Source: Lepidonotus clava
Taxonomy: Eukaryota > Annelida > Polychaeta > Phyllodocida > Polynoidae
Assembly (NCBI GenBank): GCA_936440205.1
Contig: OW387134.1
Span: 22,856,908-22,920,907 of the forward strand
Reading direction: 5' to 3'
DNA length: 64,000 bases
The notes beneath the pieces were generated by a model, which worked only from the letters and a program-made list of their open reading frames with translations, made no database searches and was not told the origin of the DNA. The first letter of the stretch is position 1, and each line of letters begins with the position of its first letter. A program made the position numbers and the translations under genes. Below are positions 1 to 15,500 of the stretch, piece by piece.

Positions 1-502
1 AGAAAAGATTTTTTTTTCAAAATATTCTTCTGTACGAAATTTGTTACTTGCAGAGCAAATTTTCTTACACATCGTGATTAAAGGGTAATTTGACTATTTT
101 TTTCCCTATCAAAGTCTTTACTGGTGCTTGCATAAATTGATTTTCCGAAACTGAGCAGCAATTAAGTATAGTACCCCACTTACTGCAAAGATGAATCTTG
201 CTCATTGAGATAGCAAAAGCAGATAAAAAAAACAAAAATTTCACAAACAAAGTCAAAGGGCAATAAAAATAATACGCACAGCGTGCGGAATATCGGCGAT
301 ATTAAGAGCTACTGTCTGTTCATCATAAATCTCATTATTTTATCATTATATCGCATAAATGTTATAATAATTAACTGAATATTCCAAAGCATTGCCAGAA
401 GCAGTAACCCATGCCATATTAGTGAGCCAGGCGCAACGAGCTGAAATGGAAGGGACTCATTCTCTGACCCTCTCAGCCAGGAGGCACCTAGGTGGAACCT
501 AC
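1..502 (-). other. VPS13 intron sequence at left edge
   Basis: This is downstream (minus strand) of the exon at 503-662, whose GTAGGT donor leaves phase 1. No further VPS13 exon or other feature can be recognised here; the next exon must lie beyond the window. Confidence 0.6.
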
Positions 503-3500
503 CCTTGAATTCGCAGTGCTGAATGTAGATGCCGCCCAGGTAGGCGGACGCCGACATGTCGAAGGTGCGCATTGTCACCCCTGTGCCCAGAGAATCTATG
601 ACTATCTTGATGATGGGCACGTCCACCCCGTTAGGGTAGCGCTGGGCCAGCTGCAGGTTGATCTGTTTGGAGGGAGGCATATCCTGACTGAGTTTGGAAT
701 ATCTAGTCCATCAGCACTTAACAAACGGCGAAAAAAGTTTGACGCCGACTGAGAGTGAGATTCCTTGTAAAAACACGTTTCTTACAAATTCTATGTTAGT
801 GGCGACCACAATTAACAAAATTAATCATTTAATGCAAACCACTGGTTGAAAAGTCACATTCGGAAATTTTTGACAAAATAATATACCGATTCTAAGATTG
901 ATACGGGCAATGAAATTTAGTGCACTGTTATTTTATTAATTAATTATGTCACTGACAAGTTATGAAGTGTACGTACTTCTTTGATTTCAAACTTGAGGTC
1001 CAGGTCAATGGAATTGACGTATTCCTGAGAGGTCTGGGACACCAGGGAGGCCTTCTTTGCTCTGGGCAGGTCCTCGGAAGCATCCTACAAAAGGTAAATC
1101 TTGCTAACCATACATCTCTTAAATCCTGAATTACCAACAGATATGGGCAACATTACACTTCAAAAAACAGAAGAGAAGATAAAACCAGAGCCCAAAAATG
1201 GTGCGCTTGAACCTCCGAGTAACTGACTTTAAACCAGCCATAGATCCCACAACATACAGTGTTCTCCGCAAAATAGCCAATACACAGACTCACAAAGATA
1301 ATCTTCTTTCCATCTCCTCAAGTGGGACATGGTCACAATAACATACTTAATGTTAGCCTTCACCAAGTTGTATTAGCCGTGTCATAACAAAGAGCTGGAA
1401 ATCTTCTAACATCTAAGGAATTTAGACTACGCGTTAGCACTCGCGGATCTATCATTCGATCAATATCGTGGGGATGGGAATAGATATGGAAGAGGAATCT
1501 CAGGGAAATGTATGGATATATCAGCACACACACCAATCGTTTCATATCATCTAACACACAGACATCTTACACGTCAATCTTTTCATGAAGCCTAACACAC
1601 TGGCATCACGGACACCCAATAATTTCAACATACTCAACCAAATTATTGATTTCCTATCTTTGTTTTTTTCCATCTTTTATTCGGTCTAGTACTAATATCA
1701 CATTTCGGTGGCTTTCATATTAAGATCATACGTAGGGAACAAACCGGGAATTGCCTTGCATTTTTTAAGGATCTTTCTTTCAATAATCACAAATCCTATG
1801 CTTATACTGAAAGGGTACGATATGCATAGAATATACTTATCTTGAAACTCAATACGAAATATACGATAATGCAACAACTTTTTCTACTGCTTATTTGACC
1901 CTTACAGATGATAATAATTATAAGCAGTTTTGGTGGTTCTTCTTTATAATGGTCGTGGCTTAGGGTGACATCAAAAACGTATGAACGGCATAATTCGAAA
2001 GGAATACATGTATAAAGTTACGTATAAAAGTTATGTTACGGCTGGTTAAAATGACAGAACAGAAGTTGGTATCCCTGAGTTTTTCAGTAGAGTATCTTGG
2101 CAGAGAGGCTCAGGAAGAGGAAGATTTGCGTTAGTTTATTTGGTGTTAGATAAGAATCCTGCAGGCACCTAGCCTAATTACGAACTATCTTATCTCACCT
2201 TGTTTGTACGTGTGTCCTAGAAGAAACCATAGGGTATTAGCAGTGTTATCTATAGATATTGACTAGTTATACAAGATTAATCACAGAACAGTTTATGTAC
2301 ATTGTAGTGGACTACCGACCTAGTACGTGTCATTAATACCATACCCAGAAATATACTACACTACCTATCCATCCTTCAATTGTTGGATTTTTTTTTCAGG
2401 TCAGTAACCTTACGAGAACTGTAACACTAATACCATGAACGTAGGTAAGTACTTACAAAGAATTCTTCGTCTGATGAGCCGCCATCAGATGATGGTACGG
2501 CCAGCTTCCGTATGAGGGCGTCTGGATCGGGGGCCATGGTTACGTTAGCGATGTCAATCTCCTGCACAGGTCAGTCATGTAAATATATGAATCAAATACT
2601 GAACAGTGTATTCGCACATTACAGCATCTGGCTAAGTGAATACCATTTCATACAGACTAAAGAATGCATGTTTACATGTATCTGAATAAGGTATAGGATA
2701 TGTTTGGAACTGGTAGGGAACTTTTTAGGATATGTTTAGAACTGATAGGGAACTTTCTAGGATATGTTTAGAAGTGGTAGGGAACTTTCTAGGATATGTT
2801 TAGAACTGGTAGTGGACTTTCTATTCACATTACTGAATCGTGGTACATTGTGTCAAACGGAGAAATACTTCTAGATATAGTTAAGAGCTTGATAAAATGG
2901 TATCTAGTTCATAACGCATGCACCCATGGGGGTATTAATTAACATTATTAAAATGAACATGTGTTATATGGGATAATCAAATCAAAATGTTCATTTGCAA
3001 ACATTTTTAAATGTTTTACATGCAGGGAAACAAGAAACCATCATAAATATAGACATATTTTATTTTAAAAACTGAGGTTAGTTAAGATTACTGAATTGTG
3101 TGATTCTGGGGTATATGGTTAAAAATATATTAGGCTCCACACATAAAACTACAACTCATGAAAGGGCACATCCATATCAAACACCTAACGAAACTTATGT
3201 GATACCCCCAATGCAAGTTGGAATAGCATTCTACCTCTGGTCCGATATATTTCATTGACGGTATCGAAGCCATATCTTCAACAAAAAACTGGCATAGCTC
3301 CTCAAAGGAAATATTTTGTCGATTTTTGAAAATGTGATATATGAACTTTTTAAACTTTAGTACGAACAATTTTTAAATGGACGTGATGAAGAATGTTGTG
3401 ATTTTTGTACATTGATGGTGACATATTACTGTGTATCTGTGTAAGATGATTTTGAAAAAAAGGTCAATGGGCCCGCAGTGCATCTCAGTTCATAAATGAC

Positions 3501-6500
3501 GCAAGAATGCTAGTGATTGGGGATAATCACGAAGGTACGCATTAAACATGTGTCGGTCTCTCTAGTCCCAAGATTGCCTAATGTATTTGCTGAAGAAGTG
3601 GAAATGTGATACTTATAAACTAGATCCACCTGTGCCTGAAAGCTAGGTGCACCTGCACTGGGTGGAATCGAATCTTAGACATAAAATATCCTGTTGGACT
3701 GAACCTTGATATTGACAGGTCTCTCTGTTTGCAAGAACAGCTATATCAAATGAAACGTTTTCATGAAGGTGGTTGTGATTTTTCATCGTCAGTATGCTTT
3801 ACTCATACTTGTACAGTAATAGAGATCAAACAAGAACTTGAGAAGTGAACCCCCCTGGAAAAACATGTACGTTAAGTTCATATACAGTCTATGGTGATTA
3901 TGAAAAGTTTAATTGACTTCGCCTTTAAGGAGCTTGCTTGAATAAACTAATCAATGTGCTTAGATCATCATTCTTGAACTCTATAGCATATTACTAATTC
4001 AAGAGCATGATTAAAGTAAGAGTTACCCCTTTGAAACCAACCTTTTTAAAAAATAATAAAAACTGAATGTTTATCTGTCACAGGAAAAATTGATTTTCAA
4101 ATCTTAAATTATTCAGATTTTGAAATCTTATATGGAAACTATAGTCAGCAGTTTACACAAGAGATTTTCAAATGTCACAGCGTTGGCATTTATGGCCTTC
4201 CGGGTAATACTAGTACACTATCAACAACTGAAATTCGGTAAGCTTGCTTGGAAGAAATACTTGTAAATATCGTAGTCGACACAGCTTACTTTTCAAACAA
4301 GATTTTAATTGACGGATGAATAAAACAATATTAATCTCACAAAAAGGAGGAACTCTCATGTGGATTGAAATGACTTACATCGGGGTCTATAAACTCGTCC
4401 TCCGGGGGTGGCGGGGCGGGCTCCGGGAAGGGGATACTCTGTACGAGGGCCAGCAGCTCCTGGAGACGGGCGTCCGACATGGTGACGGCCAGCTGGGCCA
4501 TCTCACCCGAGATCCGCGTTCTGAAACAACCACAGGCGTACTATCAGGTAGGTCTTCGCTGCTATATTGTATTAGTTAACCGCATGCATTCTCTGCATGT
4601 AAAAGTATGTACAACCATACTTTTAACATTACGCCAAATGCTAGGAGAAAAGAAAGTTTATTTTCATAAAAAAAGTGGGAAAAAAAGTAAGTGTCAAAGA
4701 GAAAGAACATATAAATAAAAGATGTCATATGACATAAGTGCAAGCTGTGGCAGTCAAAATAAGAGTTCTTACTTCGGTAGTTTGGGGTCGACAAGAATAC
4801 TCTTCTCCAAGTCGATGTTCAGTGTGAGTGGGCGCAGCACGTGCATCGGTGAGGCGGGTAACCTGCGTGCTGCTTTCCAGTCCTGGCCTGTTGACAAGTA
4901 ACACAGACAGTATAATCGGCTTGGGTAAGCAGTTTTTTTTTTATCTCACAAGAGTACTATACATAGAACATAATTCTAAATCAAAAACTCAACAATCGAT
5001 CTGGGAAAGTTGACGAATGTACGTGTATTTGACAAGAAATGTTTTTAAGGTTTTGTTTTTTTATCCTGGAAATTTTCAGTTACACCAACATGTTCTTCTT
5101 ACGTTATGAGCGTGTCTCCCTCCCAACATTATCACTACCATCAATTCCATTCATGTTATATATACATGCAATACCATACGTACCTGGTGAGGCAAACAGC
5201 AGCTGAACACTACTCAAACTAACTTTGAATTTGTCGTACGCTTTCTTCATTACTTCATCGAAAGACAGCTGCAAAGAAAGACATTTGTTTTACTGGTAAA
5301 CTTGGATACGGTATCCTTATTATCTTAACTTATAAACTGATAGATTGACATCAGACTCAGGGGCAGGAAAACTATAGGTAATAGAAATAGTATTTAAATT
5401 TTGAAGGTTACCCATCTAAAGTAATTTTTCATTAACATGAAACAAGCATTTTTATACAGGGATATATGTTAGTACCGATGGACACATCTTAAATCTAGAT
5501 TACGAAATATTAATTCATTCAAAATCAAAGGAAAACGTGAGCTTGTCAGTTTTTTGTTTTTTATTAAAGTTATTACGTTGAATAATGCACTAACATAATC
5601 TGAAATCAGTGACAAATCGATTTTTGTGCGAATATGAACAGTTGTAAAATACTAGGGAATAATAATGTATACAATAAGTGTCCTTAACCAGTGACAATTC
5701 TATTGAACTACACTATTCTATTCCAAACATTCGCCAAAACATTAACTATACACGGGTGGCGATACTTGCCTTATAATTTTCAAACATTCCAGATTCACCT
5801 TGTTTGCATATCTTTCATTTTGTCATCGTTACCACATGATGTTTAGATTGTACCTTTATGATTATTCAGGAAATAAGGGGAACTTTCGCTGACTGCTAAT
5901 TGAAATGTACTTTGCGATTGTGCATTACAAGATTAAGCGTATTTCTGTCAGCGGTTTTCAACGAGTTTCAACAGGTTTCAGCGCTTAGCAAACCTGCATT
6001 TCTTTACTTTTTTATTTGTGGTCTATTAGTTCTGCAAAGCTTTGCTTAAAATCACTCGTGCAGGTTAGACGGGTGGGTTTAGGCTGTCCCACACCATTCT
6101 GCATTACCCTTATCGATACACACAGGCTTACATTACTACAGTGCACTTCTATTTCACTTACTATTCTCGAGCCATCAAACTGTACGTGCGACATAAGTAC
6201 AAAAAAAATGTTAATCACATGAATAACTGTAAGCCATGCTACGAGAAAAGCAACATTGTTTAAGAATATCGATCATTTGAAAAGCGAAAAATGGGCCTCA
6301 TCAAGGTAGTCTTTCTTTGATTCCTGAACAATGTGGGGCAAATAATTGGACAAATTTGAGAAAATACATGCATAGTTTACATTGAAAACGCAACAAAGCC
6401 ATTCCAACACACAGCTCCGACTACTACAGATTAATAACTATCATATAGTACATACAAATAAATATATATAGATGGACTCCATGCACTGATATTGTCTAAT

Positions 6501-9500
6501 TTTCTTAGTTTTAACTACACTGCCTAAACTTACTGCTTCAGTTGATTTGGGGGAAGCGGCTTCCCTCTCTTGTTTTTCACTCATGACGCGCAGGTTACCA
6601 AGGTCCACAATTAACATACTAGCGTCCCTGCAAGCACAAAACATTTATTCAAAATACAATTGAATCTCTTATTTAATGCTAATCTTCGAAAGCAACGACA
6701 TCATATTCATTATGAGTTTGCCTAGGAATGTTAGAACAATCAATTATCCTGCAATTACTGCTTTAACTCAATCAGAGGATTATTATCCTGTACAAATCAA
6801 CTCTGGCAAATAAGAAAGGTACGTATCTCTAAGTCTATATTTCAATTGACTATTAGGTGCAGAGAATCCTTATCACTCTGGAATTTATTTCTCGCCTAAC
6901 ATATATTTGTGTATCAACAAGTTTTAATGACCCAATAAAAATACAGTTTAAAAAAAAACCCAAAGGTCCTTGCTCCCAGCCAGGACTGGGGTTGGCGGAC
7001 GTATGTAGTAAGCCTTACTTTCTGTAGACGCCCTTGTCGGGGATGATGACGTGGCAGGGCTGCAGGTCCACGTTGATGTCGGTGTACTTGTGCTGTTCTA
7101 TGGCGTGCTGCAGGCCCGACGCCGTCTGCTCCTTGATCGACTCAAACTTCATCATGGCCGCGGCCTGCAGTCTACACGCCAGACAAACAGTGGTTTATTA
7201 AGTTCTTCGGGGTGAAGATGCAAATATCAATACACGGACATGGGTACTTTGACTCGTCAACTTCACATGAATTACATAAAATGAATGCTCTCTTTTATCT
7301 CATGAAAGCATGTACATTGACCATTCGCAGTCAACCAAAGATAGGTAAGCCACATAGAGCTCCTGTTACTGTGTTAGTCGACCTAATAAATGTATCCTCA
7401 CACGCCAAGATTACAGGCATTTGTCACAAGATCATTATATCAAATATGAGACCCATTGGAATCTAAGAGTAGACAGTTTCACTTTATTACTGTAATCCTT
7501 TTAAACAAGACACACACGAGCTGCAGTTCTAAAGTGGAGTACGCTTAGTTCTAGGACCTCCAACACTAAAATACTTACTGTTTGAGATAGACGGACTCAG
7601 GAGGCTTGAAGAATTCAGCGACTTGATTGATGGACCCCTAGAAAATATAGAATTCAGCAATTATCCAAACAAGTTGTGGTGTGGAGAAAAAGAAGTGTTC
7701 CGTGGAGGACGTTGAATTCTCAATCTCACGTTCATTACAATAGTAAAAGAAAAGAAGCACTCACGGCATCATAGATGATTTCAAGTGGTTGTGACTTGAG
7801 ATTCACCCTCTGGTCACACTTGCCGTCCGGTGGGTTGACCTCAAAGGTGACGGCGAGCAGGGCCGACATGGAGGCCTGGGTCTGTGAGTTCACCATGACG
7901 GGCACGGCGCCTCCTGTGGGTAGGCCGAGCACCTGCAGCCGGTCCATCCGGGCGTCCACCCGCATGGCGTTAGCCGCCGGGCGCTGGGCCACAGCGGCCG
8001 ACACGTCCTTCAGTTCTAACTTCACCACCTGGCCACCGCTGCAATAGGAAAATATGGTGAAGTTAGGTATAGAAAAATTTGGCTTTTTGAATGGTTGATA
8101 ACTCCTCTGATGACAGATTCCACGTACCGGGGATCCAAAAAAGATAAAGTGTACTATAATAGGCGGGATAGGCGTACAGCGGATTCTAGGTTGATTCCTC
8201 AACGAATAACATATTGAAATAGTGATATATTGTGGGATATATAGTTCAGTTTACTTACCTCACTCCTTTTACAGCTTGAGGGTCCTTGAGGGTAACGGAC
8301 AAGTTGTTCAGCTGGAAATTCAGTTTGTTGGCTACGAACTAGAAATCAGAAAATATTTTGTGATGAGTTATTAATAAGTTTCTGACTATTTTTACCTCTC
8401 ATGTGATTAATGGCATGAATATTATCATCAGTTTATGTCTTTCAATATACTTAAAACATCGATTTTAATTTGCTTTAGCAAAACACAAGTTTCAATGTGA
8501 GAAGTATTCCCTAAATACAAATCAGCTCGACACTGAATCCTATTTTCATAATTGTCAAGTATTTAATCAGAAGTAAAAGTAGGTTCTAAAGAAAATAAAT
8601 CAAGTCCATTTTACAAACGATTTTCTATCTATAAGAAGATCAGCTCACGTCTTTGGGAAGCGTCGGGTCGGCGGCGTTCTCCTGGTAGCCGATGGCGTCG
8701 TACAACTTGGCCTTCTCCTCAGGGGTCATCAGCTGCTGGAACTGTTCTCCTGCAAGCAGACCGGAGGGGGCGCCGTCTGTCAGAACGGGCAGTACGGCCG
8801 GCCCACACCAGGGGGCAGCAGGGGCAGGGTGGTTAGTACGGACAGTAGAGGGTGCAGAGCGGGAGGGGAGGTGACAGAGGTCACTCCCAGGTCAACAAGC
8901 ATGCATTATCTGTATCGCAACAAGATGAGTTAGGCGTGCAAAGTTGCCTAGAAAATGCTGGCAGGAAAGCTAGAGTGTTCTCTTATTAGTAATTTAGTAT
9001 TGCGACTTATCGTACTATATTTTTTTGTGCTTAATGATGATAACTATATATATATATAAGCAGTTGAATTCCATAAACTGAAGTTGGTTATTAATGTAAC
9101 AAAATATAGCACATGTATTCTGTTTCAAGTCAAGCTTATATTCAAAAGCTTCATTGCAATTAGCACTTATGTAGTTTACAGAACCAGCCTAGCTAGAAAG
9201 CATTTTAGTTACAGCAACTAATCCTTAGCTATATCAATTGTTTCTGTTGATTATCATGATGTCAATTTCGAATTCAGTGTATTTAGTATAGAAGTTTCTG
9301 TTGAAAAGTTTTAATATAGATTTATGCTCAACAACACAAATTCTCTTCACATTTACACACAAACCAGAAAAGTAATAGAAATATGTAATCACCCAATAAT
9401 CCTTCAAAAGATCTCGGGGAAAATAAAAATATTAGTGCAACCGAAGTTCATCAGGTGACATTCAAATTACAAACAGGGTTTCTTCAGAATATTTAGACTA

Positions 9501-12500
9501 AGAATATCAAGAAGAGATGCTCTTCTACCCACTAATTCCTAAATTGCTAAAAGTTTTAAAATGCGACGATAAATATATTTAGAGATTCTTTGATTTATAG
9601 TTGGTTATCAACAGAAATACCTAAAACATGAAATGAATAGAGATTTTTATTAAATCCAGCGGAGATATGATAGTGAGGACACACACCTATTTCAGGTTCC
9701 TTTTCTGTCTCCTTCTGACCGCCACCCCACCATCCTGAAAACCAACCGCCACCTTGATTTGACTTGGCCTTCTTGGCGCCTTCCTTCTTTACCTTCAATT
9801 CAGACAAAGATTATAATAATACATGAATTTAACATATCGGGCAAATGACACACGAGGCGATGTAGTATTACCGTGGAGGTCACTGGCAATGAGGCAATGC
9901 TATGGGAGAGACATTAGGAGATTCTCGGATGATTCATTAACTAGGCAAAATTACTGGTCAAGCGAATTCAACGATCACCTGGGGACATATCTTCGTAACT
10001 GATTAGGCTATTCATGTAAATTTTGATCAGGGCCTCATATCATGAAATTCTATATTTCACAAAAAGTAGTAATGTCATTGAAAAATAACCCATAAGTGTA
10101 ATTATTAAATATAGACACTTTGTCTCCTAGATATAACGACTAATGATGAAACACTGATCAAATTTCACCTGATGACACTGATTAGTTACGAAAATATGGC
10201 CCCTGGTGCGACATGATGAACTAAAGAATACTTTTTATACTCAAGTACGTAACAGTCCAGTTAAATCAGAATATCCTCCTCCTAGCAAATACGCGGAGGT
10301 AATTCAGTATAAGTTTATCTAATAATAACTGCACAAGTATGTCATGATGAATAACAAAACGTGTAAAAAATAATATACAATCGAAAACTAACGATGATAA
10401 TAGCGATTAAGTAACTGATATCATTCACGATATCTTATCAGAGATACAAAATGTGTGTATCTATGATCTCTCAAGGAAGTATATATCTATCATTTCTCAA
10501 GAAGGTAGAATTACTAGACTAAACATAATATCACGTAAAAGCAGCTCTATGTAAAAGTAATATACGTCACAATCTATGTCTAAGGAATAATAAACCAATG
10601 TTGGAATAGATATTCCAGTCATCCCAATGAATGACAGCCACAGAAAGCCGCATGGCTTGGTACACGTATGGCGGTGGACTAGGGTCGGCTAAACACTGTT
10701 TGCTGACAAAGGACAAGTAACATGAAATTAAATGTATCTGTCGTAGTTTTCAAAGAATCATTTAGGCATAAAGCAAACTAGGCCGCGATGCTGACTCAAA
10801 AATTGTGTTGGTAATTTCTTCCGTTCACGCGGTAGTTCTTACGTTCTGAGAAGGTACACACTTCTCTTACATTGTAAATTAGAATAACCCAGGCATTGGT
10901 ATATTGTGGCGTTCTCAAATACACAATTAAGATACATCTGTAATTAGCCTAGGGACCCGCGGCTCATGAGAAATTAATAGAATCCCGCAACTTTTGGGAA
11001 GCGATACAAACATGCCAAAATCAAAAGTAAAACTGTTGAATGGGAGAAAAAGTTGCTATGGTTGATGAAGAAACTCCACAGCATTTGCTGTTTTATTTTT
11101 GGTAATTTTCCAAGTTTGTGTCATTTTTGTTGTTGTGAGATATGAATACTGCGGTAAGTGTAACTTATCGACACTCAAATTTCCGACATATGATTTGGGT
11201 TAATTCAAGTATTGTTTTCTTTAGAAATGTATAAAAATCAGTACGGATGCATTATCAATATCTTAGTTGATGTGCATAGTTAAGAGGCTACGGAGGCTGA
11301 GAATGTCCTTGCATGAGCCAGCCCTTCTCCTATAACTATTATGAACCAGCAACGTTAGAGTTAGGAGCACAGCCACAATTGGTACAGCCCATTTGATACT
11401 GTGAATACTGTGAAATACGTGTAAACCTAAATTGTTTTAATTTTAAATACATAGTATTTTTGGTAGTGTTTGGGTAACTTTGTCATTGTTTTTTTTTATG
11501 GAGGAAGAGATTCTACTTTATTGAAAGGTGTAAATCATTTTACCCTCGGAAGGTACGGTGAAATTCTTATAAGAGCCTTAAATGTTGTTATAAAACACAT
11601 AAAACAAGACAAGGAGAATGATCTTCTGATATGAAAGTTTCTCAAGAATCAAATTAATTCTAATTTCAAGAAAATTGGCTTTAAAATGGAGACAAGGTTA
11701 AATCCGGTATTGACGGGTTGACTTTTAGACTTTTGTTATCATCCTTAAGTATCCAAACCCAAAAATCCCCATTTGGTTCCGTAAGGACTACGTTTTATTA
11801 TGAACAAAGTATAAAGCATTTTATATCTTGTGTGTGTTCAAAAAGTTTTTTGTGGGTTCTAACACAAAACAAAATGGTTTACAACAATATAGTAAAGCTG
11901 GGAAAATTGCAATTACTATATTAAAAAGGTGTGTGACATTCATCATGCAATATGACCCTGTACTAATGGTTTAGTAGGGTCTTCATTGGTGGACAACAAT
12001 GCAGAAAAAAATATCTATTACCTTTGATCTTATCTTGATGCAAAAATAAAGGCATAGTATATGGCCATGTGCAAATATTGGCATCGGGAAACAATTACTT
12101 TTAACAGGGTCCAAATAGTTGCCATCAAATCATATGAGTTTTGATGCAGAACTCCTTGCACAGATGTTACCGGACTTAACAGCCAGCCGGTGAAATTCTC
12201 GGTATCGGCAGCAAGTTTCCATCTTTCTGTTTTTCATGTGTTAAAATGTGTGAGACTACTGTTCTTGTTCAAGTTCTGTAGCCGTAGTTCTCAGCACAGT
12301 CCTTTTTTTACAAATGGATTTACACGATTCACTGATATACTCTTGCATTTAAAATAATATATTGATGCAAGTGCCATTCATATGAATGAATACAAACGCA
12401 CCCAGAGAAACTGTTGAAAATCAATGAAATAGAAAGTGCTGATATATTTTGATCAAAAATCAAACTAAGGGAGTAAAAGCAACGATATTGTGCCTAACCT

Positions 12501-15500
12501 TGTCCACCATCTCCACACACATGTACCAAACCATCTGAACATACAGCAGCATGGTCACAAACACTGAGGGTGCGACCACTTTGCTCACCTCCACCTCGGC
12601 TGCCTGGCGGGCCAGCGTGATGTTGAATACACTAAGCTCCTTCTCGCAATCCTGCAATAGGACAATGCAAAGAAAATACATTACCAAGGATTTCTTCAAC
12701 ATATTTCCCTATACATATTTATGAGGGCATCTTGTCTATCTGTGGTAATTAAGGTGATGTTGCTTTTTTGTTTTGTCAACATCATGAGCAGGCAGCATCC
12801 AATTAAGCGGTACACCTGTAATTAATCACTATTCTTATAACATTATGCCTTACATTTAGTTTCTGGCCGTTCTACTTGCTAAACCATACAATCAATCAGC
12901 CTCCATATTAAAATGAGTTATCAGTTTTTGTGTGTCTGATTAAATGAAGCAATACGATATAAGTACAAAAGAAAGGAACAGAACAAAGGGGGGGGGGGGG
13001 GAGTCCGTCGTAAAGTATCTTTGGTTACAGTTTTATTTCTATCGTTACAAACAAACTTACATCCAGTGTTTTTTGAACATCGGCGGCAACTTTCTTGCTC
13101 GTGAGTTTCTTTTTGTAGGCTGCCCTGTACTGGTTTACAAGCTGGCGGTGACGACGTATGTTCTCCCACGACCACATCTTCCGCCTCCGTCGGACTCTCT
13201 CTTCAAGGATGCAGTCATACGCAAAGTGCCACCTGCATGAATACGCACTGGTTTTTATCTTACATCTTTAGAGGGAGTCATATTAGAAACAATCTTCTAG
13301 AATTGCGTCTATATTTATAAAATGTATTAATGTATTTGTTTAGATGAATACATAAATAAAGTGGCTCGCCCTAACTTTGCCCTAGACATTTTGGGCAACC
13401 AGGAATCGTAATAAGGATAAAACTCTTGATCCTTTACAATATTATAATCCAGTCAGATTATCAAGACAAAGAGTTTAACTCCCCATAACTGACGCAAAGA
13501 GTGACTCTTTTTCAACAGATTTAGACAGAATAGTAAAGATTAACGATGTTTATAACATATATTTAATCCAGAACAAAAAGCAATATTACTGCACCATAGC
13601 TAAAAAAAAATTCTAACTAATTCACATTTTTATTCACTTCTATAAAGGGATTCATTAAGGACTAATAATGAGAAGTGACGTCAGAGCTGAGGAGTCAGGG
13701 CAGCAGGTAAAAGCGACTGGGTTCGGGCGTCAAACTTGGCCAATTTTATATTAACAATTTCATGTTTACAAAAACTGCTAATAGCCATCATTTGAATATG
13801 AATTGCTGCAATTAATCACTGTGAAGATGACTGACTATAGAGGAACCGGGGGGCGAGAGAGGTAGTTGTCCAAGGGCGTCAAAAACATCCGCTCAGGTTT
13901 GGAAAATAGTACGACATGTAAAGGCAATTAGGTTTTTAAAATTGATAGTGTATTTTCAAAAAGCATAAATTAATTTTATAATCTATCGGGGCCTACCATT
14001 CCTTGGCGTAGCCCCTCTTTGTGTTCACCATCGGCCGGAACTTGCGATACTTTGAGGAGAGCGCCATTCGTTCAAAGGACTCTAAAAGCTCCATGATGTC
14101 CAGGTACTGTTTTCTCTGCAGGGCGATAGCGATCTCTTCGAACACAACATTAAGTAGAATTTTCGGTATAGAGAACTCGTCTTTTTCTGGTTTTGTATGG
14201 AGGCGCAGTTGTACACTTGAAGAGATGGGTTCAAGTACTGAAATATGAGAGTGAACAAATATTCATTTATTCTTCAGAGTCACATCATGAATTAATTTCA
14301 ATAACTGTAGAGGTAAGGTCACAAAGAACGGAATGATTTACAAAACAGCTAAATGAGATACTTACAGTACTGATAGTTAGTTTTCGATCCTGGGACTGAA
14401 ATGTTTTGCTTTAACGTTTCCTGAAATAAATCAAGTTTCAAACAGTGAGATCATGCAAAACCAAATGATGACAATGCCCCCTTACATACATTTTAAAACC
14501 GTCCATTGATTTGGTGCTTTATTACAAAATATACATTTTCTACAGACTAGCTTGAAAAAAAAGCAGGCTATTCACTTCCCGCTCGTGCGGTTGCTATTTT
14601 GAAACACACTTCGCCTCGTTCTATAAATCTTTAGTGAAACTAGCATACAACACGTTTTCATTATATATTTTGTCTCAAATTATGACAAGTCGACCACGCT
14701 ACATTTTATACCTAAAATAACAGTTATTTACACCTGGCTTTATCAACATTATTTTATACTGAGCAGATCTTGTCACCTACCAAGAGTTTTGGTCGATCCA
14801 TGTTGAGGTAGCTTGGAGTCATACTGTTCCAGTACAGGGCGAGACCATCCAACTTTATTTGCTGTGTTATGTGAAGTAAAGACAGAGGTTAGTTATCAAC
14901 GGTGAATAAGAATTGTAAAAAGACATCAGATGCATACTTTATGAGAAGTTCTCTTTCAGTTTCACCTTAATTAAAGTATCAACCTTGTACATACCTTGAA
15001 AATTTTGTCTACGGTTTCTTTGATGACCATCGGCTTCCAATACTCATTTGTTGTCTGTAAACAAATACATATGGTTTGAAGGAGGGTGTGATCAAGTACG
15101 GTAATATCTAGAGAAAACACGCTTATTGTTGTTGCTGATGTTGTAGTTTCAATAAGAAATTAAACAAAAGAGACTGATGTATTACAGGTCTCCTAACTCC
15201 CATCATTGCCTCCAGAAATAAGCAGGGGATATTGAAGACCTATCCTTGAGGGTCTACGAGTCCCTCCCTCCCCGGGCCATTTCATCATTATCAGTAAATA
15301 TAAATAAAATAAACACAAGATTATGAAAATGAAATAATGTGTTCTTGACAGTGATATTTATCACAGAATACACTGTTTTTTACTGCTCTGTAGAAATATC
15401 AAATAAGCTACCTGGAATGAGAGCCCTTTGAGTGTGACTCCAACGGCGAAGGGTTTCTGTGGGTTGGTGAAGTGGTCCTCATATCGGACGTGGATGTTGC

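Noticed and set aside
7735-8202. 155-codon minus-strand frame as a separate gene
   Set aside because: Only 7765-8038 is coding; it is one VPS13 exon and the rest is intron read-through.
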